In this document: positions 45,298 through 54,008 of the stretch, one piece after another
Layout: each line of letters begins with the position of its first letter
How positions within the stretch are numbered: the first letter of the stretch is position 1
Source of the DNA: Peribacillus frigoritolerans_B
GTDB lineage: Bacteria; Bacillota; Bacilli; Bacillales; DSM-1321
Direction of reading: 5' to 3'
Assembly (NCBI RefSeq): GCF_044762665.1
Contig: NZ_JBIWES010000004.1
Location: 186,001 to 250,000 of the forward strand
Length of the DNA: 64,000 nt
The notes under the pieces: model-generated
Database searches by the model: none
What the model saw: only the letters and a program-made list of their open reading frames with translations
What the model was told of the DNA's origin: nothing
Position numbers and translations under genes: made by a program

Positions 45298-45794
45298 GCC
45301 TTTTCCCCCTTTTCTGGATATTAACTATTGTACCAAAATGGAGTTCGGAATGGTCTCACCACAAACCGTGATTTTAATATAAGACTTGGTTATACTTTTT
45401 GGCTTTTTTACTGCTTTATGAAATCAAGCTCCGTACCTGTTTTAAAATTGCAGGAAGCCTCAATTATTGAGTTTGAGACAAAAGAAGTTCAATCTAAATT
45501 ATAGCAAGTTGATTGGAGCGGGTGTGCGAGACTCCTGCGGGAAAAGCGTGCCCAAAGGAGACCCCGCAGGCGCAAAGGCGCCGAGGGCGGACCTGCGGAA
45601 AGCGAGATCCTGGAGAGGGAATCAACGATTTTTACAAACTCAAATAATAACAATTGTCTACATCTGAAAGGGAGCGGATTTCTGAAATCAAGCTCCGTAC
45701 TATTTTTAAATAAAAAAACTGCAGGCAAACTCGATTACCCGGATTGTCTACAGTCTGAGCGGATCATGTAGGAATGGTCCGCTTATTTAAAAAA
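45298..45794. other. Intergenic region occupied mainly by a repeat element
   Basis: Besides the large repeat, a hairpin GAGCGGATC...GGTCCGCTT occurs at 45757-45784 before the cls stop codon; it lacks a T-run. No gene. Confidence 0.5.
45420..45745 (+). repeat. Large dispersed GC-rich repeat element
   Basis: About 325 bp bounded by two 17-bp direct copies of GAAATCAAGCTCCGTAC (45420-45436 and 45684-45700). The core GCGGGTGTGCGAGACTCCTG, with CCCCGCAGGCGCAAAGGCGC further on, can fold into a long hairpin (ACTCCTGCGGG against CCCCGCAGG). This is the common Bacillus intergenic repeat type. Its right end (AAATAAAAAAACTGCAGG) matches the reverse complement of the two copies at 10 kb. Short open frames through it are not genes. 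Confidence 0.8.
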
Positions 45795-47252
45795 TTATAA
45801 TATCGGTGATACCAGCCTTGCGATGGACTCTTTAAAACGAATCCACTTTGAACGCTTTTCAAACTCTTCAATTGTAAGCTGCCTGCATACTTCTACATCC
45901 TTATAAAAAATCCTTGTCAGTGTTTCGGCCATTCCTTCATCATAAATGAAGGCATTGACTTCAAAGTTCAATTTAAAACTACGGACATCAATGTTAGCTG
46001 TCCCCACCGAGGTGACCTCTTCGTCCACCACGATCATCTTCGCATGAATAAAGCCGTTATCATAGATGTATATCTTAGCTCCCGCTCTCAATAACTGCCC
46101 TGCATTGAAAGTTGTTGCCCAATAAACGAAAAGATGATCAGGTTTATTCGGAATCATGATTTTTACATCTAACCCTGATAAGCTGGCAATCCTGAGTGCA
46201 TCCAATAAACTTGCATCCGGTATGAAGTAAGGTGTTTGAATGAGAATCGATTTCTTTGCTGATGAAATTAATTTAATATAGCCGTTTTTAATTTGTTCCC
46301 ATTCAGAATCCGGCCCACTTGTCACTATTTGCAAATCTATATTCCCTTGAGGCTCTACAATAGGGAAATAATGAGGCTGATATGTTATATCATGATGCTT
46401 TGATGCCTGATTCCAATCCAGGATAAACCGTGTTTGAATGGCTTTGACAGCCGAACCCTTTATTCGCAGGTGTGTATCACGCCAATAACCGAATTTTGGA
46501 TTAAGCCCTAAATATTCATCACCAACATTAAAGCCTCCAACATACCCCACTTTTCCATCTATGATGACGAGCTTTCGATGGTTACGGAAATTCAGCCGTA
46601 AATTTATAAATTTTAATTTGGATGGAAAGAATGCCTCCACTCGCCCTCCAGCCTGCCTAAATTCCCTGAAGAAACGTTTCGTCATCCCTCTAGAACCCAG
46701 CTCGTCATAAAGCACCCGAACTTTGACGCCTTCATTCGCTTTTTTAGTCAAAGCTTCAATGAATCGTTTACCCAGGCCGTCCCTTTGAATGATGTAATAT
46801 TGTATATGTATATGATTTTCGGCCGCTTCAATATCTTTAAAAAGCTGGTCAAACTTATTTTTCCCTTCCGTAAAAATATCGACTTGATTATCTTCAGTAA
46901 GCACGGCATCATTATTCCGGAGATGCATATAAATCAAGTCACGATAATTACTCGAAGAAGCATTTCGAAAAGGAAAACGATTCGTTGAAAGCTCTTCCAT
47001 CTGTTTATCAATTATTTCTTCGATCCCGATCTTCTTCTTATCCTCCCATTGGAATAAGTGTGCGTGCCTTAAACTTGTTCCAAAAAGCAGATATAAAATA
47101 AAACCGACTACAGGCAAAAAATATAAAACCAATAACCAAGCCCAGGTCGTGCTCGCTTCCCTTCTTTCAAAAAATATGACAATCGTGGCAAATAAAATAT
47201 TTAGAATGATGACGAGGCCGAGCAAAACCGATGTAACATGCGTAAATTCCAT
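45795..47252 (-). CDS. cls: Cardiolipin synthase
   Basis: 485 residues. Two N-terminal membrane helices (~8-28, 38-60) are followed by two phospholipase-D domains, each with an HKD motif: HRKLVIIDGKVGYVGGFN (~residue 230) and HAKMIVVDEEVTSVGTANID (~405). It joins two phosphatidylglycerol molecules to make cardiolipin and glycerol at the membrane. Length is standard. GAGGG precedes the ATG. Single gene. Confidence 0.95.
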   Translation of the reverse strand: MEFTHVTSVLLGLVIILNILFATIVIFFERREASTTWAWLLVLYFLPVVGFILYLLFGTSLRHAHLFQWEDKKKIGIEEIIDKQMEELSTNRFPFRNASSSNYRDLIYMHLRNNDAVLTEDNQVDIFTEGKNKFDQLFKDIEAAENHIHIQYYIIQRDGLGKRFIEALTKKANEGVKVRVLYDELGSRGMTKRFFREFRQAGGRVEAFFPSKLKFINLRLNFRNHRKLVIIDGKVGYVGGFNVGDEYLGLNPKFGYWRDTHLRIKGSAVKAIQTRFILDWNQASKHHDITYQPHYFPIVEPQGNIDLQIVTSGPDSEWEQIKNGYIKLISSAKKSILIQTPYFIPDASLLDALRIASLSGLDVKIMIPNKPDHLFVYWATTFNAGQLLRAGAKIYIYDNGFIHAKMIVVDEEVTSVGTANIDVRSFKLNFEVNAFIYDEGMAETLTRIFYKDVEVCRQLTIEEFEKRSKWIRFKESIARLVSPIL

Positions 47253-47347
47253 AGCATACCCTCACTAAATTTTTATCCCTTTAAGGATACCATGCAAATT
47301 CTTTATATCAAAGGATTTGCTTATCAGAAATGAAAACAGAGAATTCA

Positions 47348-47380
47348 CAAAAATGGACCTCTTCTTATAGAGGCCCATTT
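47348..47380 (-). terminator. Terminator after cstR
   Basis: GGGCCTCT and AGAGGTCC form an 8-bp stem with one G-U on the minus strand (loop 5 nt), followed by ATTTTTG, about 100 nt after the cstR stop. Confidence 0.65.
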
Positions 47381-47480
47381 AAAAAAATCCATCCACCCCG
47401 GACACTAAAATTTCCCGGATTGTCCAGGTTGTCTAATAATCATTGTCTTAAAAATTCCTATATAACAATAATATAACTGC

Positions 47481-47744
47481 TTACCGGCTTTTCACTAATA
47501 AATTCACAGCTTCTTTCACTAGCTCTTCGGGATTCTTTTCTCCGGATTCATTAGCCTCCCGGACGCATTCTACAAGATTGGAACTTACTATTACCCCAAT
47601 TGTCCTATCGATTGCAGATCTGGTTGCAGATAACTGCGTTACTACATCCCTGCAATCTTTATTATCCTCCATCATTTTCAATATCCCACGAAGCTGTCCT
47701 TCAATTCGCTTCACTCTATTTTTAACCTGCTTATCATATTCCAT
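47481..47744 (-). CDS. cstR: Persulfide-sensing repressor CstR (CsoR family)
   Basis: 87 residues of the DUF156/CsoR all-helical repressor family. The Cys pair KDCRDVVTQL and NLVECVREA is present. The His that lies four residues before the second Cys in copper-sensing CsoR is replaced by Asn, so the copper site is absent. The sequence closely follows the Staphylococcus CstR pattern ending in EAVNLLVKSR. CstR responds to hydrogen sulfide-derived persulfides. AGGAGG lies upstream of ATG. No cst (sulfide oxidation) genes are adjacent, so the target is elsewhere or only itself. Confidence 0.88.
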   Translation of the reverse strand: MEYDKQVKNRVKRIEGQLRGILKMMEDNKDCRDVVTQLSATRSAIDRTIGVIVSSNLVECVREANESGEKNPEELVKEAVNLLVKSR

Positions 47745-47844
47745 GTGAGGCCTCCTACCCTACCTATTACTTATGAATCCTATCCAGACATCCATCATAA
47801 AACCCATTTAGTGAAATGAAGGCTTGATAAAAATCTTACAATTT

Positions 47845-47875
47845 ATAATACATACCACTTAGGTATAATTGTCAA
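47845..47875 (-). promoter_or_regulatory. cstR promoter with CsoR/CstR operator
   Basis: On the minus strand TTGACA (47875-47870) and TATTAT (47850-47845) flank ATACCTAAGTGGTAT (47866-47852), a 5-bp-arm palindrome ATACC-N5-GGTAT. It resembles the ATACCCC..GGGGTAT-type operators of the family. The spacer is long (19 nt). Position between the hexamers suggests autoregulation. Confidence 0.6.
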
Positions 47876-47909
47876 GTGCCAATATCCAATAAAACTCCAA
47901 TATGTATTC

Positions 47910-48353
47910 CTATTTTTGTACAAGGAGACTTTGTGCAACTGCCTCAGAAAACTCGATCGTCATTTGAGGAACGTAGGTTTTTAACAAAGCATTGACGATA
48001 GGGGCTTTGGCTCCTTTTGCCGTAATCGCCAGGCAGCCAGTCATTTTAGTCTGTCCATTTCCGCATTGTTCTGCTAAAAAATAGCCATGCCCATCAAATT
48101 TTTCATTTAATCCCTTAAGCTTAAATGTTACCTTATCGGGTTCAATCCATTCCAATATATTCACTTCAAGTTTAATTTTCTTCTTCATTAATCCCAAATC
48201 GCTTTTAAACTCCCAAATAAGTGTCCACTCATTAATCATCTCATGATTGATATATCCTGGAACTAGAGGTGCCCAACGATCTATGACGCTGACAAACCCC
48301 CATACCGTTTTTTTGGAAACAGGTAATATGATACTATGCACACCTTCTGACAC
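47910..48353 (-). CDS. SRPBCC/CoxG-like protein
   Basis: 147 residues of the START-like SRPBCC fold in the CoxG group: VWGFVSVIDRWAPLVPGY at the start, a beta sheet with WIEPDKVTFKLKGLNEKFDG, and a C-terminal amphipathic helix. CoxG proteins bind membranes or hydrophobic ligands; in aerobic CO oxidisers they aid CO dehydrogenase, but no cox genes lie here. Start GTG 48353 with GGGGGA upstream. Single gene. Confidence 0.75.
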   Translation of the reverse strand: MSEGVHSIILPVSKKTVWGFVSVIDRWAPLVPGYINHEMINEWTLIWEFKSDLGLMKKKIKLEVNILEWIEPDKVTFKLKGLNEKFDGHGYFLAEQCGNGQTKMTGCLAITAKGAKAPIVNALLKTYVPQMTIEFSEAVAQSLLVQK

Positions 48354-48737
48354 AGCAGTTCCCCCTTAATCATTCTATTTACATCTTTTTAATGTATGGC
48401 TGAATAATATTGAATAGAACGGAACGATTAGATTCTTGAAACAAAATTCTCCCGTTGAATAGCATAGAATCAGCCCTCTGCAATAAAGGGACGATCCTTT
48501 TTTATTACTGGGCCTCAGAATTTAGACAAACTCGATACAAATTTAGAATGCCTACATTTTTATTGAGGGAGTGTAAAATATGAGCGTTGCTTAAAATTCA
48601 GATTGAACCCCTTGGGTCTACAAACTCAGACCCAGCTTAATTGCTGGGTCTTTTTTTATGAAAAGATTATTCTCCCATATCTTTTTCAGCTTCTTCATTT
48701 TCTACAATTAAAGTAGGTTCAGGATCAGAATAACTTA
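48354..48737. other. Intergenic region with orphan hairpin
   Basis: No full gene. A strong ribosome-like GAGGGAGTG is followed by ATG at 48580 and a stop after four codons, then the terminator at 48629. This may be a small leader or a remnant. Confidence 0.45.
48629..48657 (+). terminator. Orphan intrinsic terminator
   Basis: GACCCAGC-TTAATT-GCTGGGTC is a perfect 8-bp stem with seven T after it on the plus strand. No plus-strand gene precedes it, so it should end a short unannotated transcript or be a remnant. Confidence 0.85.
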
Positions 48738-49274
48738 TTAATCTTGTGCAAATTCAACCGTATACATATTCAATCTTGGATTTGGGTCAATCCAGGCGCT
48801 TTCAAACACGAAGACCACTTTATAATTTACGTAATCGGTATAAGTGACATAGTAATTCCCTTCTTGTTCCACTTCACTTACCGGTTCACCAATCAATTCC
48901 TTCAACATGGATAAATGAATGGTTTGCAATTGGGGATCAAAATCATCAATGGCGGTAATCGTTTTTCTCCCTGTTGAACCGTCATAGAGGAATCGGACAT
49001 TCCGGCTCCAATAATTGGCTGCAACGGTACTTAAATCTTCCGGTGCACCCCAGGCTTTTTCCACTTTCTTCAACGAATCACCTACAGAAAATGGTCCACT
49101 GCTAATGGATTGTTGGGATTCGTAGGCTAAACCCATGATTTGCCGAATCAAAAGGTCTGGCGTGGATTGCGATGATATTGAATCTGTTGAAGCACAAGCA
49201 GCCTGCCCACTAAACATGAGAAATGCGAGCATTAGAAATGTAACGCTTCGGATAAAACGATTCACTTGTTTCAA
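48738..49274 (-). CDS. YjgB-like DUF4309 secreted protein
   Basis: 178 residues: signal peptide to about FSGQAACAS, linker, then a beta domain with FSVGDSLKKVEKAWGAPEDL and YDGSTGRKTITAIDDFDPQL, as in DUF4309/YjgB proteins. Function unknown; the family is secreted. TTG 49274 is chosen as start because AGGGAGG lies 5 nt upstream; an earlier ATG (49292) is inside that ribosome site. Confidence 0.82.
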   Translation of the reverse strand: MKQVNRFIRSVTFLMLAFLMFSGQAACASTDSISSQSTPDLLIRQIMGLAYESQQSISSGPFSVGDSLKKVEKAWGAPEDLSTVAANYWSRNVRFLYDGSTGRKTITAIDDFDPQLQTIHLSMLKELIGEPVSEVEQEGNYYVTYTDYVNYKVVFVFESAWIDPNPRLNMYTVEFAQD

Positions 49275-49512
49275 AATATCCTCCCTTTCCATATGGAAAT
49301 GACTGATTACATTATCTTAACAATCTTAAAAAAGATGAAAAATTGCGCATGTCATTCCATTTGGTTTTTACCATTACTATTCATATTCATTGGAACTTTG
49401 GACACATAACATTCGTTCAGAAAAAAATTTAGATCTAAAAATGATACCAAAAAGGTCTCAGTCAGTTAACTTGACGTCAATGGCTCCTTATTTGTCCGAA
49501 TGGGCACAAAAA

Positions 49513-49540
49513 AATGTTGACAGCGTTTTCTTATGAAGAT
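49513..49540 (+). promoter_or_regulatory. glpT promoter with overlapping cre site
   Basis: TTGACA at 49514-49519 and TAGTAT after 17 nt form a sigma-A promoter. TGACAGCGTTTTCT, overlapping the -35, matches the cre consensus except in the last base. CcpA repression of glycerol-3-phosphate uptake is known in Bacillus and is inferred here. Confidence 0.7.
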
Positions 49541-49580
49541 AGTATAATTATTACAAGTTAACGATGGTGGAGATTTGGAG

Positions 49581-49640
49581 ACTCATGCTTTAATAGGACC
49601 TTTTAAACAAAAAGGTTACTATTTGGGTATGGGTTTTTTT
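49581..49640 (+). promoter_or_regulatory. GlpP-type leader terminator of glpT
   Basis: ACTCATGCTTTAATAG pairs with CTATTTGGGTATGGGT over about 16 positions (several G-U), with an inner stem ACCTTTT/AAAAGGT, followed by TTTTTTT. It lies in the ~165-nt untranslated leader, 60 nt before the gene. Glp genes of Bacillus have GlpP-controlled leader terminators that are read through when glycerol-3-phosphate is present. Confidence 0.7.
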
Positions 49641-49701
49641 ATGTGTCATCATCATACTTTACTTAATTAGGTTCAAAAATATCATATTTAGGAGGAATTG
49701 G

Positions 49702-51063
49702 ATGCTCAAATTATTTAAGCCAGCTCTACCAGTTGAAAGATTACCGGAAGGAAAAATAGATTCTGAATATAAGAAACTCAGATTACAAGTTTTCATCGGT
49801 ATCTTCATTGGTTATGCAGCGTATTATTTAATTCGTAAAAACTTTTCCATGGCGATGCCATATTTAAAGGAGGAAGGCTTTACAACTGGAGAGCTGGGTC
49901 TTGCATTATCAGCTATCTCGATTTCATATGGGATAAGTAAGTTTGTTATGGGAACCGTGTCAGACCGAAGTAACGCGAGGTATTTCTTGCCAGTAGGTTT
50001 GATACTTGCTGGAATCGTCAGCTTACTTATGGGACTTGTTCCATTCTTCACATCATCGGTTACAATCATGTTTATCATGTTATTCATTAATGGGTGGTTT
50101 CAAGGGATGGGCTGGCCTCCATCAGGGAGAGTCCTTGTTCACTGGTTCAGTGTAAGTGAAAGAGGAGGGAAAACGGCAATATGGAATGTTGCCCACAACG
50201 TGGGTGGTGGCTTAATGGCTCCACTGGCAATTGCAGGTGTTTCCATCTTTGCAACATTTATGGGTTCTTCATATGCAGGTTATGAAGGAATTTTTATACT
50301 ACCTGCTCTAGTTGCCATATTAATAGCAATCATATCATTTATCTTAATACGTGATACACCACAATCAGTCGGATTGCCACCTATTGAAGAGTATCGTAAT
50401 GATTTTCCAAATAAAATGAAAAAAACGTTTGAGACAGAACTGACAACAAAAGAGATATTATTTAAATATGTATTAAATAACAAATGGGTCTGGGCGATTG
50501 CGATTGCAAACATCTTTGTTTATTTCGTGCGTTATGGGGTACTTGATTGGGCACCAACCTATTTAAGCGAAGAAAAAGGCTTCAACATGGACGAGTCCAG
50601 TACGGCTTATTTCTTATACGAATGGGCAGGCATTCCCGGTACTTTATTATGCGGCTATATCTCTGATAAAGTTTTTAAAGGACGGCGGGGACCGGCGGGG
50701 GTTGTCTTTATGCTAGGAGTATTAATCGCAGTCCTTGTTTACTGGTTTAACCCTGCAGGCAACCCAATGATTGATATTATATCCCTAATTGCGATTGGAT
50801 TCTTAATTTATGGACCTGTAATGTTAATAGGTCTGCAAGCACTGGATTTAGTTCCTAAAAAAGCTGCAGGCACTGCAGCAGGACTGACTGGCTTATTTGG
50901 ATATTTAGGTGGATCTGTAGCTGCTAATGCTATTATGGGATATGTAGTTGACTTTGCAGGCTGGAATGCAGGTTTTACATTAATTACGATTTCTTGTGTA
51001 CTTGCAGTAGTGGTATTTGCATTTACATGGAATGTTCGAGGACAGGAAGTAGTAAAGGGCTAA
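49702..51063 (+). CDS. glpT: Glycerol-3-phosphate/phosphate antiporter GlpT
   Basis: 453 residues with 12 membrane helices, of the organophosphate antiporter branch of the MFS. Family blocks are YYLIRKNFSMAMPYL (first phosphate-binding Arg), GISKFVMGTVSDRSNARYFL, FQGMGWPPSGRVLVHWFS and FVRYGVLDWAPTYLSEEKGF. It swaps external glycerol-3-phosphate for internal phosphate. AGGAGGAATT precedes the ATG. It is likely induced through its GlpP-type leader and repressed by CcpA. Confidence 0.93.
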   Translation: MLKLFKPALPVERLPEGKIDSEYKKLRLQVFIGIFIGYAAYYLIRKNFSMAMPYLKEEGFTTGELGLALSAISISYGISKFVMGTVSDRSNARYFLPVGLILAGIVSLLMGLVPFFTSSVTIMFIMLFINGWFQGMGWPPSGRVLVHWFSVSERGGKTAIWNVAHNVGGGLMAPLAIAGVSIFATFMGSSYAGYEGIFILPALVAILIAIISFILIRDTPQSVGLPPIEEYRNDFPNKMKKTFETELTTKEILFKYVLNNKWVWAIAIANIFVYFVRYGVLDWAPTYLSEEKGFNMDESSTAYFLYEWAGIPGTLLCGYISDKVFKGRRGPAGVVFMLGVLIAVLVYWFNPAGNPMIDIISLIAIGFLIYGPVMLIGLQALDLVPKKAAGTAAGLTGLFGYLGGSVAANAIMGYVVDFAGWNAGFTLITISCVLAVVVFAFTWNVRGQEVVKG

Positions 51064-51091
51064 CACAGGCATATTATTGAGCTCAAGCTTC

Positions 51092-51131
51092 CCAATCCCC
51101 CCTAGATATATTCTAAGGGGGATTGGTTTTC
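51092..51131 (+). terminator. Terminator of glpT
   Basis: CCAATCCCCCCTAGA and TCTAAGGGGGATTGG make a ~15-bp stem with a small loop, followed by TTTT, 28 nt after the stop codon. Confidence 0.9.
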
Positions 51132-51240
51132 CATGAATAGTTTAACCCCTCCATGATTAGATCGGTAAAAATAACTGAATATTCAGCTCAGATACCCATA
51201 AGCAGCTTACGGACGGTTGGTTGGCATACCATAAATGTAT

Positions 51241-51289
51241 AAAAAAAATGACTATGCCTTTATACCAACGGTCCTAAAGGCATAGTCAT
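51241..51289 (-). terminator. Terminator of the ansAB operon
   Basis: ATGACTATGCCTTTA and TAAAGGCATAGTCAT form a perfect 15-bp stem on the minus strand, followed by eight T, about 45 nt after the aspartase stop. Confidence 0.93.
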
Positions 51290-51334
51290 TATATCAAAAA
51301 TCATAAAGATTAATGTTTTCTACCAATATACTGG

Positions 51335-52765
51335 TTATTGCCGATCAAAAAGAGAAGCTCCCGCTATTCCGGGTTTTGTCATCTCATAAGGGTTTAGAAT
51401 CAGATCCAATTCCTCTTCTGTCAACACATCATATTGTAAACAAAGTTCGCGAACTGATTTCCCTTTCAATATCGCTTCACGGGCAATACGTGAAACCACT
51501 TCGTACCCAAGATGCGGATTGACTGCTGTAATCACTCCAACACTTTGTTCGACATAATCTTTTAAATGTTGCTCATTAGCCTCAATGCCTTCTAAACAAT
51601 AATCTGTAAAGACATTGAAAGCATTGTTCATAATGCTGATTGATTGCAACAAATTGAATACAAGCACTGGCTCCATTACGTTCAACTCTAGTTGTCCTGC
51701 TTCTGATGCTAAGCAAATCGTATTATCGTTCCCGATCACTTGGAAAGCGACTTGATTAATTAATTCCGGCATTACTGGATTTACTTTTCCTGGCATGATG
51801 GATGAACCTGGTTGGCGGGCTGGAAGTGTGATTTCTCCTAATCCCGCTCTCGGACCTGAAGCCATCAAACGTAAATCATTAGCAATTTTAGACATATTCA
51901 TCATACATACTTTCAATGAAGCTGACACTTCAGTATATGCATCCGTATTTTGGGTTGCATCTACTAAATGCTCTGCTCCTACAAGCGGCAAGTTACTGAT
52001 TTCAGCTAAATATGTAACAACATTTTCAATGTAACGCGGATCTGCGTTCAATCCCGTTCCCACTGCTGTTGCTCCCATATTCACTTCATATAAATGTTGA
52101 CGTGATTGACTGATTCGTTTTATATCCCGGTCCAACACGCGACTGTAAGCCTCAAATTCTTGACCAAGGCGAATCGGCACTGCGTCCTGAAGATGTGTGC
52201 GTCCCATTTTGATAACATGATCAAATTGTTTTGCTTTATCCTTTAAAACCCCACTCATCTTGGTCATTGTTTGTAACAATTGCTCCAAAAGTCGTAGTGT
52301 TGATAAATGAATGGCAGTTGGGAATACGTCATTTGTTGATTGTGACATGTTAACATGGCTATTTGGACTAACATGCACATAATCACCTTTGTTGTGCCCC
52401 ATAAGTTCTAACGCACGGTTGGCAACGATTTCATTAATGTTCATATTCATCGAAGTACCCGCACCGCCTTGAATTGGGTCAACGATGAAATATTCATGCC
52501 ACTTTCCATCGATCACTTCTTCAGAAGCTTTGACGATAGCGCTTCCAATACCATCATATAACCGTTTGGTATCCATATTCGCTAAAGCGGCCGCTTTTTT
52601 AATCATGGCTAGTGCACGAATCATTTCTTCATTGACTTTGTAACCGGTAATCGGAAAATTTTCTACTGCGCGTAAAGTTTGTATTCCATAATAAACATCT
52701 GCCGGAATTTCCTTTTCCCCAAGAAAGTCTTTCTCGATTCGGTATGTTCTCTCTTCTATCAACAT
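51335..52765 (-). CDS. ansB: Aspartate ammonia-lyase
   Basis: 476 residues of the fumarase/aspartase superfamily. MNMNINEIVANRALE, the active-site region GRTHLQDAVPIRLGQEF, and the signature GSSIMPGKVNPVMPE are complete. It converts L-aspartate to fumarate and ammonia. It follows L-asparaginase by 23 nt in the order ansA-ansB, so asparagine is broken down in two steps. The N-terminus YRIEKDFLGEKEIPADVYYG is the aspartase type. Confidence 0.95.
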   Translation of the reverse strand: MLIEERTYRIEKDFLGEKEIPADVYYGIQTLRAVENFPITGYKVNEEMIRALAMIKKAAALANMDTKRLYDGIGSAIVKASEEVIDGKWHEYFIVDPIQGGAGTSMNMNINEIVANRALELMGHNKGDYVHVSPNSHVNMSQSTNDVFPTAIHLSTLRLLEQLLQTMTKMSGVLKDKAKQFDHVIKMGRTHLQDAVPIRLGQEFEAYSRVLDRDIKRISQSRQHLYEVNMGATAVGTGLNADPRYIENVVTYLAEISNLPLVGAEHLVDATQNTDAYTEVSASLKVCMMNMSKIANDLRLMASGPRAGLGEITLPARQPGSSIMPGKVNPVMPELINQVAFQVIGNDNTICLASEAGQLELNVMEPVLVFNLLQSISIMNNAFNVFTDYCLEGIEANEQHLKDYVEQSVGVITAVNPHLGYEVVSRIAREAILKGKSVRELCLQYDVLTEEELDLILNPYEMTKPGIAGASLFDRQ

Positions 52766-52788
52766 TTCCTCTTGCCCCTTTGTTTGTT

Positions 52789-53799
52789 CTAGAATGTAAT
52801 GTCCTCTGCAATCGGTGTTTCCATCATTTCCTTCACTTTTTTAGGATCCCGCGTCTTAGCTAATATCCACATCAGCTTCGGAACGATGGCTTCTGTATTC
52901 ATATTTCTGGAACGAATGATGACATTCTTGTTCACTTTCCGTCCCACTTCGTAAATATCCATATCTTCCCCTTCTTCTAAACATTGGGTAGTGATGACTA
53001 CGGATATTCCACATTGTACTAACTCATTCAATTTCTCTAAAATATTTCTTCCTTGGAATGGAATACCACCGCTTCCATAACTTTCAATTACGATTCCCCG
53101 ACAATGATTTTTCAGAAAATCAAAGAATTCAGGCTTAATACCGGGATGCAGCTTGACCAAGGCAACTTCAGTACATAGGGAAGCATCTAACTTAGCTTCC
53201 TTATTCTTTGGTGAATGAACTGGCTTTAGATACTCAATTTTATCTTTGAATATGGTAGCAATATAAGGATAGTTAATACTTTCAAACGAATCATAGCTTT
53301 TCGTTCTCAATTTAATGGCCCTCGTACCCTGAATGACTCTGCCGTCAAAAACAACATATACTCCTCCAATATCTTCACAAGCAAACCGAATCGCATCAGA
53401 GATATTTCTTTTGGCATCTGTCTTTTTAAAGGCAATTGGGATCTGAGAACCTGTAATGACGATTGGTTTCCCTAAATCTTGTAACATATATGAGAGCGCA
53501 GCTGAAGTGTAAGCCATTGTATCTGTTCCATGGGTAATCACAAAGCCATCGTAATCTTGGTAGTGCTCATGGATGGATTGTGCCATTTCTGTCCAATCTT
53601 CCGGCTGCATATTTGTACTATCAATATTCATCAAAGGCTTACTATCAATCTGACATAGTAAATCCAATCCCGGTAGGTGACCTAAAATTTCGTCAGCTTT
53701 CATTTCTGGAACTAGTCCATTTTTTCCTTCTAACGATGCAATTGTACCACCTGTAGTAATCAACATCAACTTCTTCATTTTTGATTTCAACTTTTCCAA
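52789..53799 (-). CDS. ansA: L-asparaginase
   Basis: 336 residues of the type I (cytoplasmic) asparaginase family. The first catalytic Thr is in LMLITTGGTIASLEGKNG, the second in ITHGTDTMAYTSAAL, with DSTNMQPEDW between. It hydrolyses asparagine to aspartate and ammonia. Start TTG 53799 is chosen because AGGGGGT lies 6 nt upstream; a reading frame extending to 53913 would run through the operator and promoter. Repressed by AnsR, whose gene is divergent. Confidence 0.93.
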   Translation of the reverse strand: MEKLKSKMKKLMLITTGGTIASLEGKNGLVPEMKADEILGHLPGLDLLCQIDSKPLMNIDSTNMQPEDWTEMAQSIHEHYQDYDGFVITHGTDTMAYTSAALSYMLQDLGKPIVITGSQIPIAFKKTDAKRNISDAIRFACEDIGGVYVVFDGRVIQGTRAIKLRTKSYDSFESINYPYIATIFKDKIEYLKPVHSPKNKEAKLDASLCTEVALVKLHPGIKPEFFDFLKNHCRGIVIESYGSGGIPFQGRNILEKLNELVQCGISVVITTQCLEEGEDMDIYEVGRKVNKNVIIRSRNMNTEAIVPKLMWILAKTRDPKKVKEMMETPIAEDITF

Positions 53800-53882
53800 T
53801 ATACTACCCCCTAAAAAGCCTCCCTGTTTCACTATCACTCTAATCATCTCAGAAAAGGTTGTTTTCGCTGTAAATGTACATG

Positions 53883-53894
53883 TTACGCGTACAC
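53883..53894. promoter_or_regulatory. AnsR operator 1 (ansA side)
   Basis: TTACGCGTACAC, one of two exact 12-bp copies in the ansA-ansR intergenic region, 63 bp apart (about six helical turns). This copy lies just downstream of the ansA -10 box, around the transcription start, a repressing position. Confidence 0.75.
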
Positions 53895-53902
53895 CACATG
53901 TT

Positions 53903-53931
53903 ATTATAGTCATGTTTCATAGTGAAATCAA
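53903..53931 (-). promoter_or_regulatory. ansAB promoter
   Basis: Minus strand TTGATT (53931-53926), 17-nt spacer, TATAAT (53908-53903). The -10 is consensus. The first AnsR operator copy begins 8 bp downstream of the -10. Confidence 0.8.
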
Positions 53932-53945
53932 GCTAAAGTTATTCA

Positions 53946-53957
53946 TTACGCGTACAC
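53946..53957. promoter_or_regulatory. AnsR operator 2 (ansR side)
   Basis: Second exact copy of TTACGCGTACAC. It covers the -35 region of the ansR promoter, which has an extended -10 TGTTATAAT at 53972-53980. So AnsR should control both itself and ansAB. Confidence 0.75.
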
Positions 53958-54008
53958 TTTTTTCAAAATGATGTTATAATGGATTTATATAAAAGGAGAG
54001 TAATAATA

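Noticed and set aside
45467..45667. Open frames in both strands of the 45.5-kb element
   Set aside because: They follow the GC-rich repeat core, which is a dispersed non-coding element.
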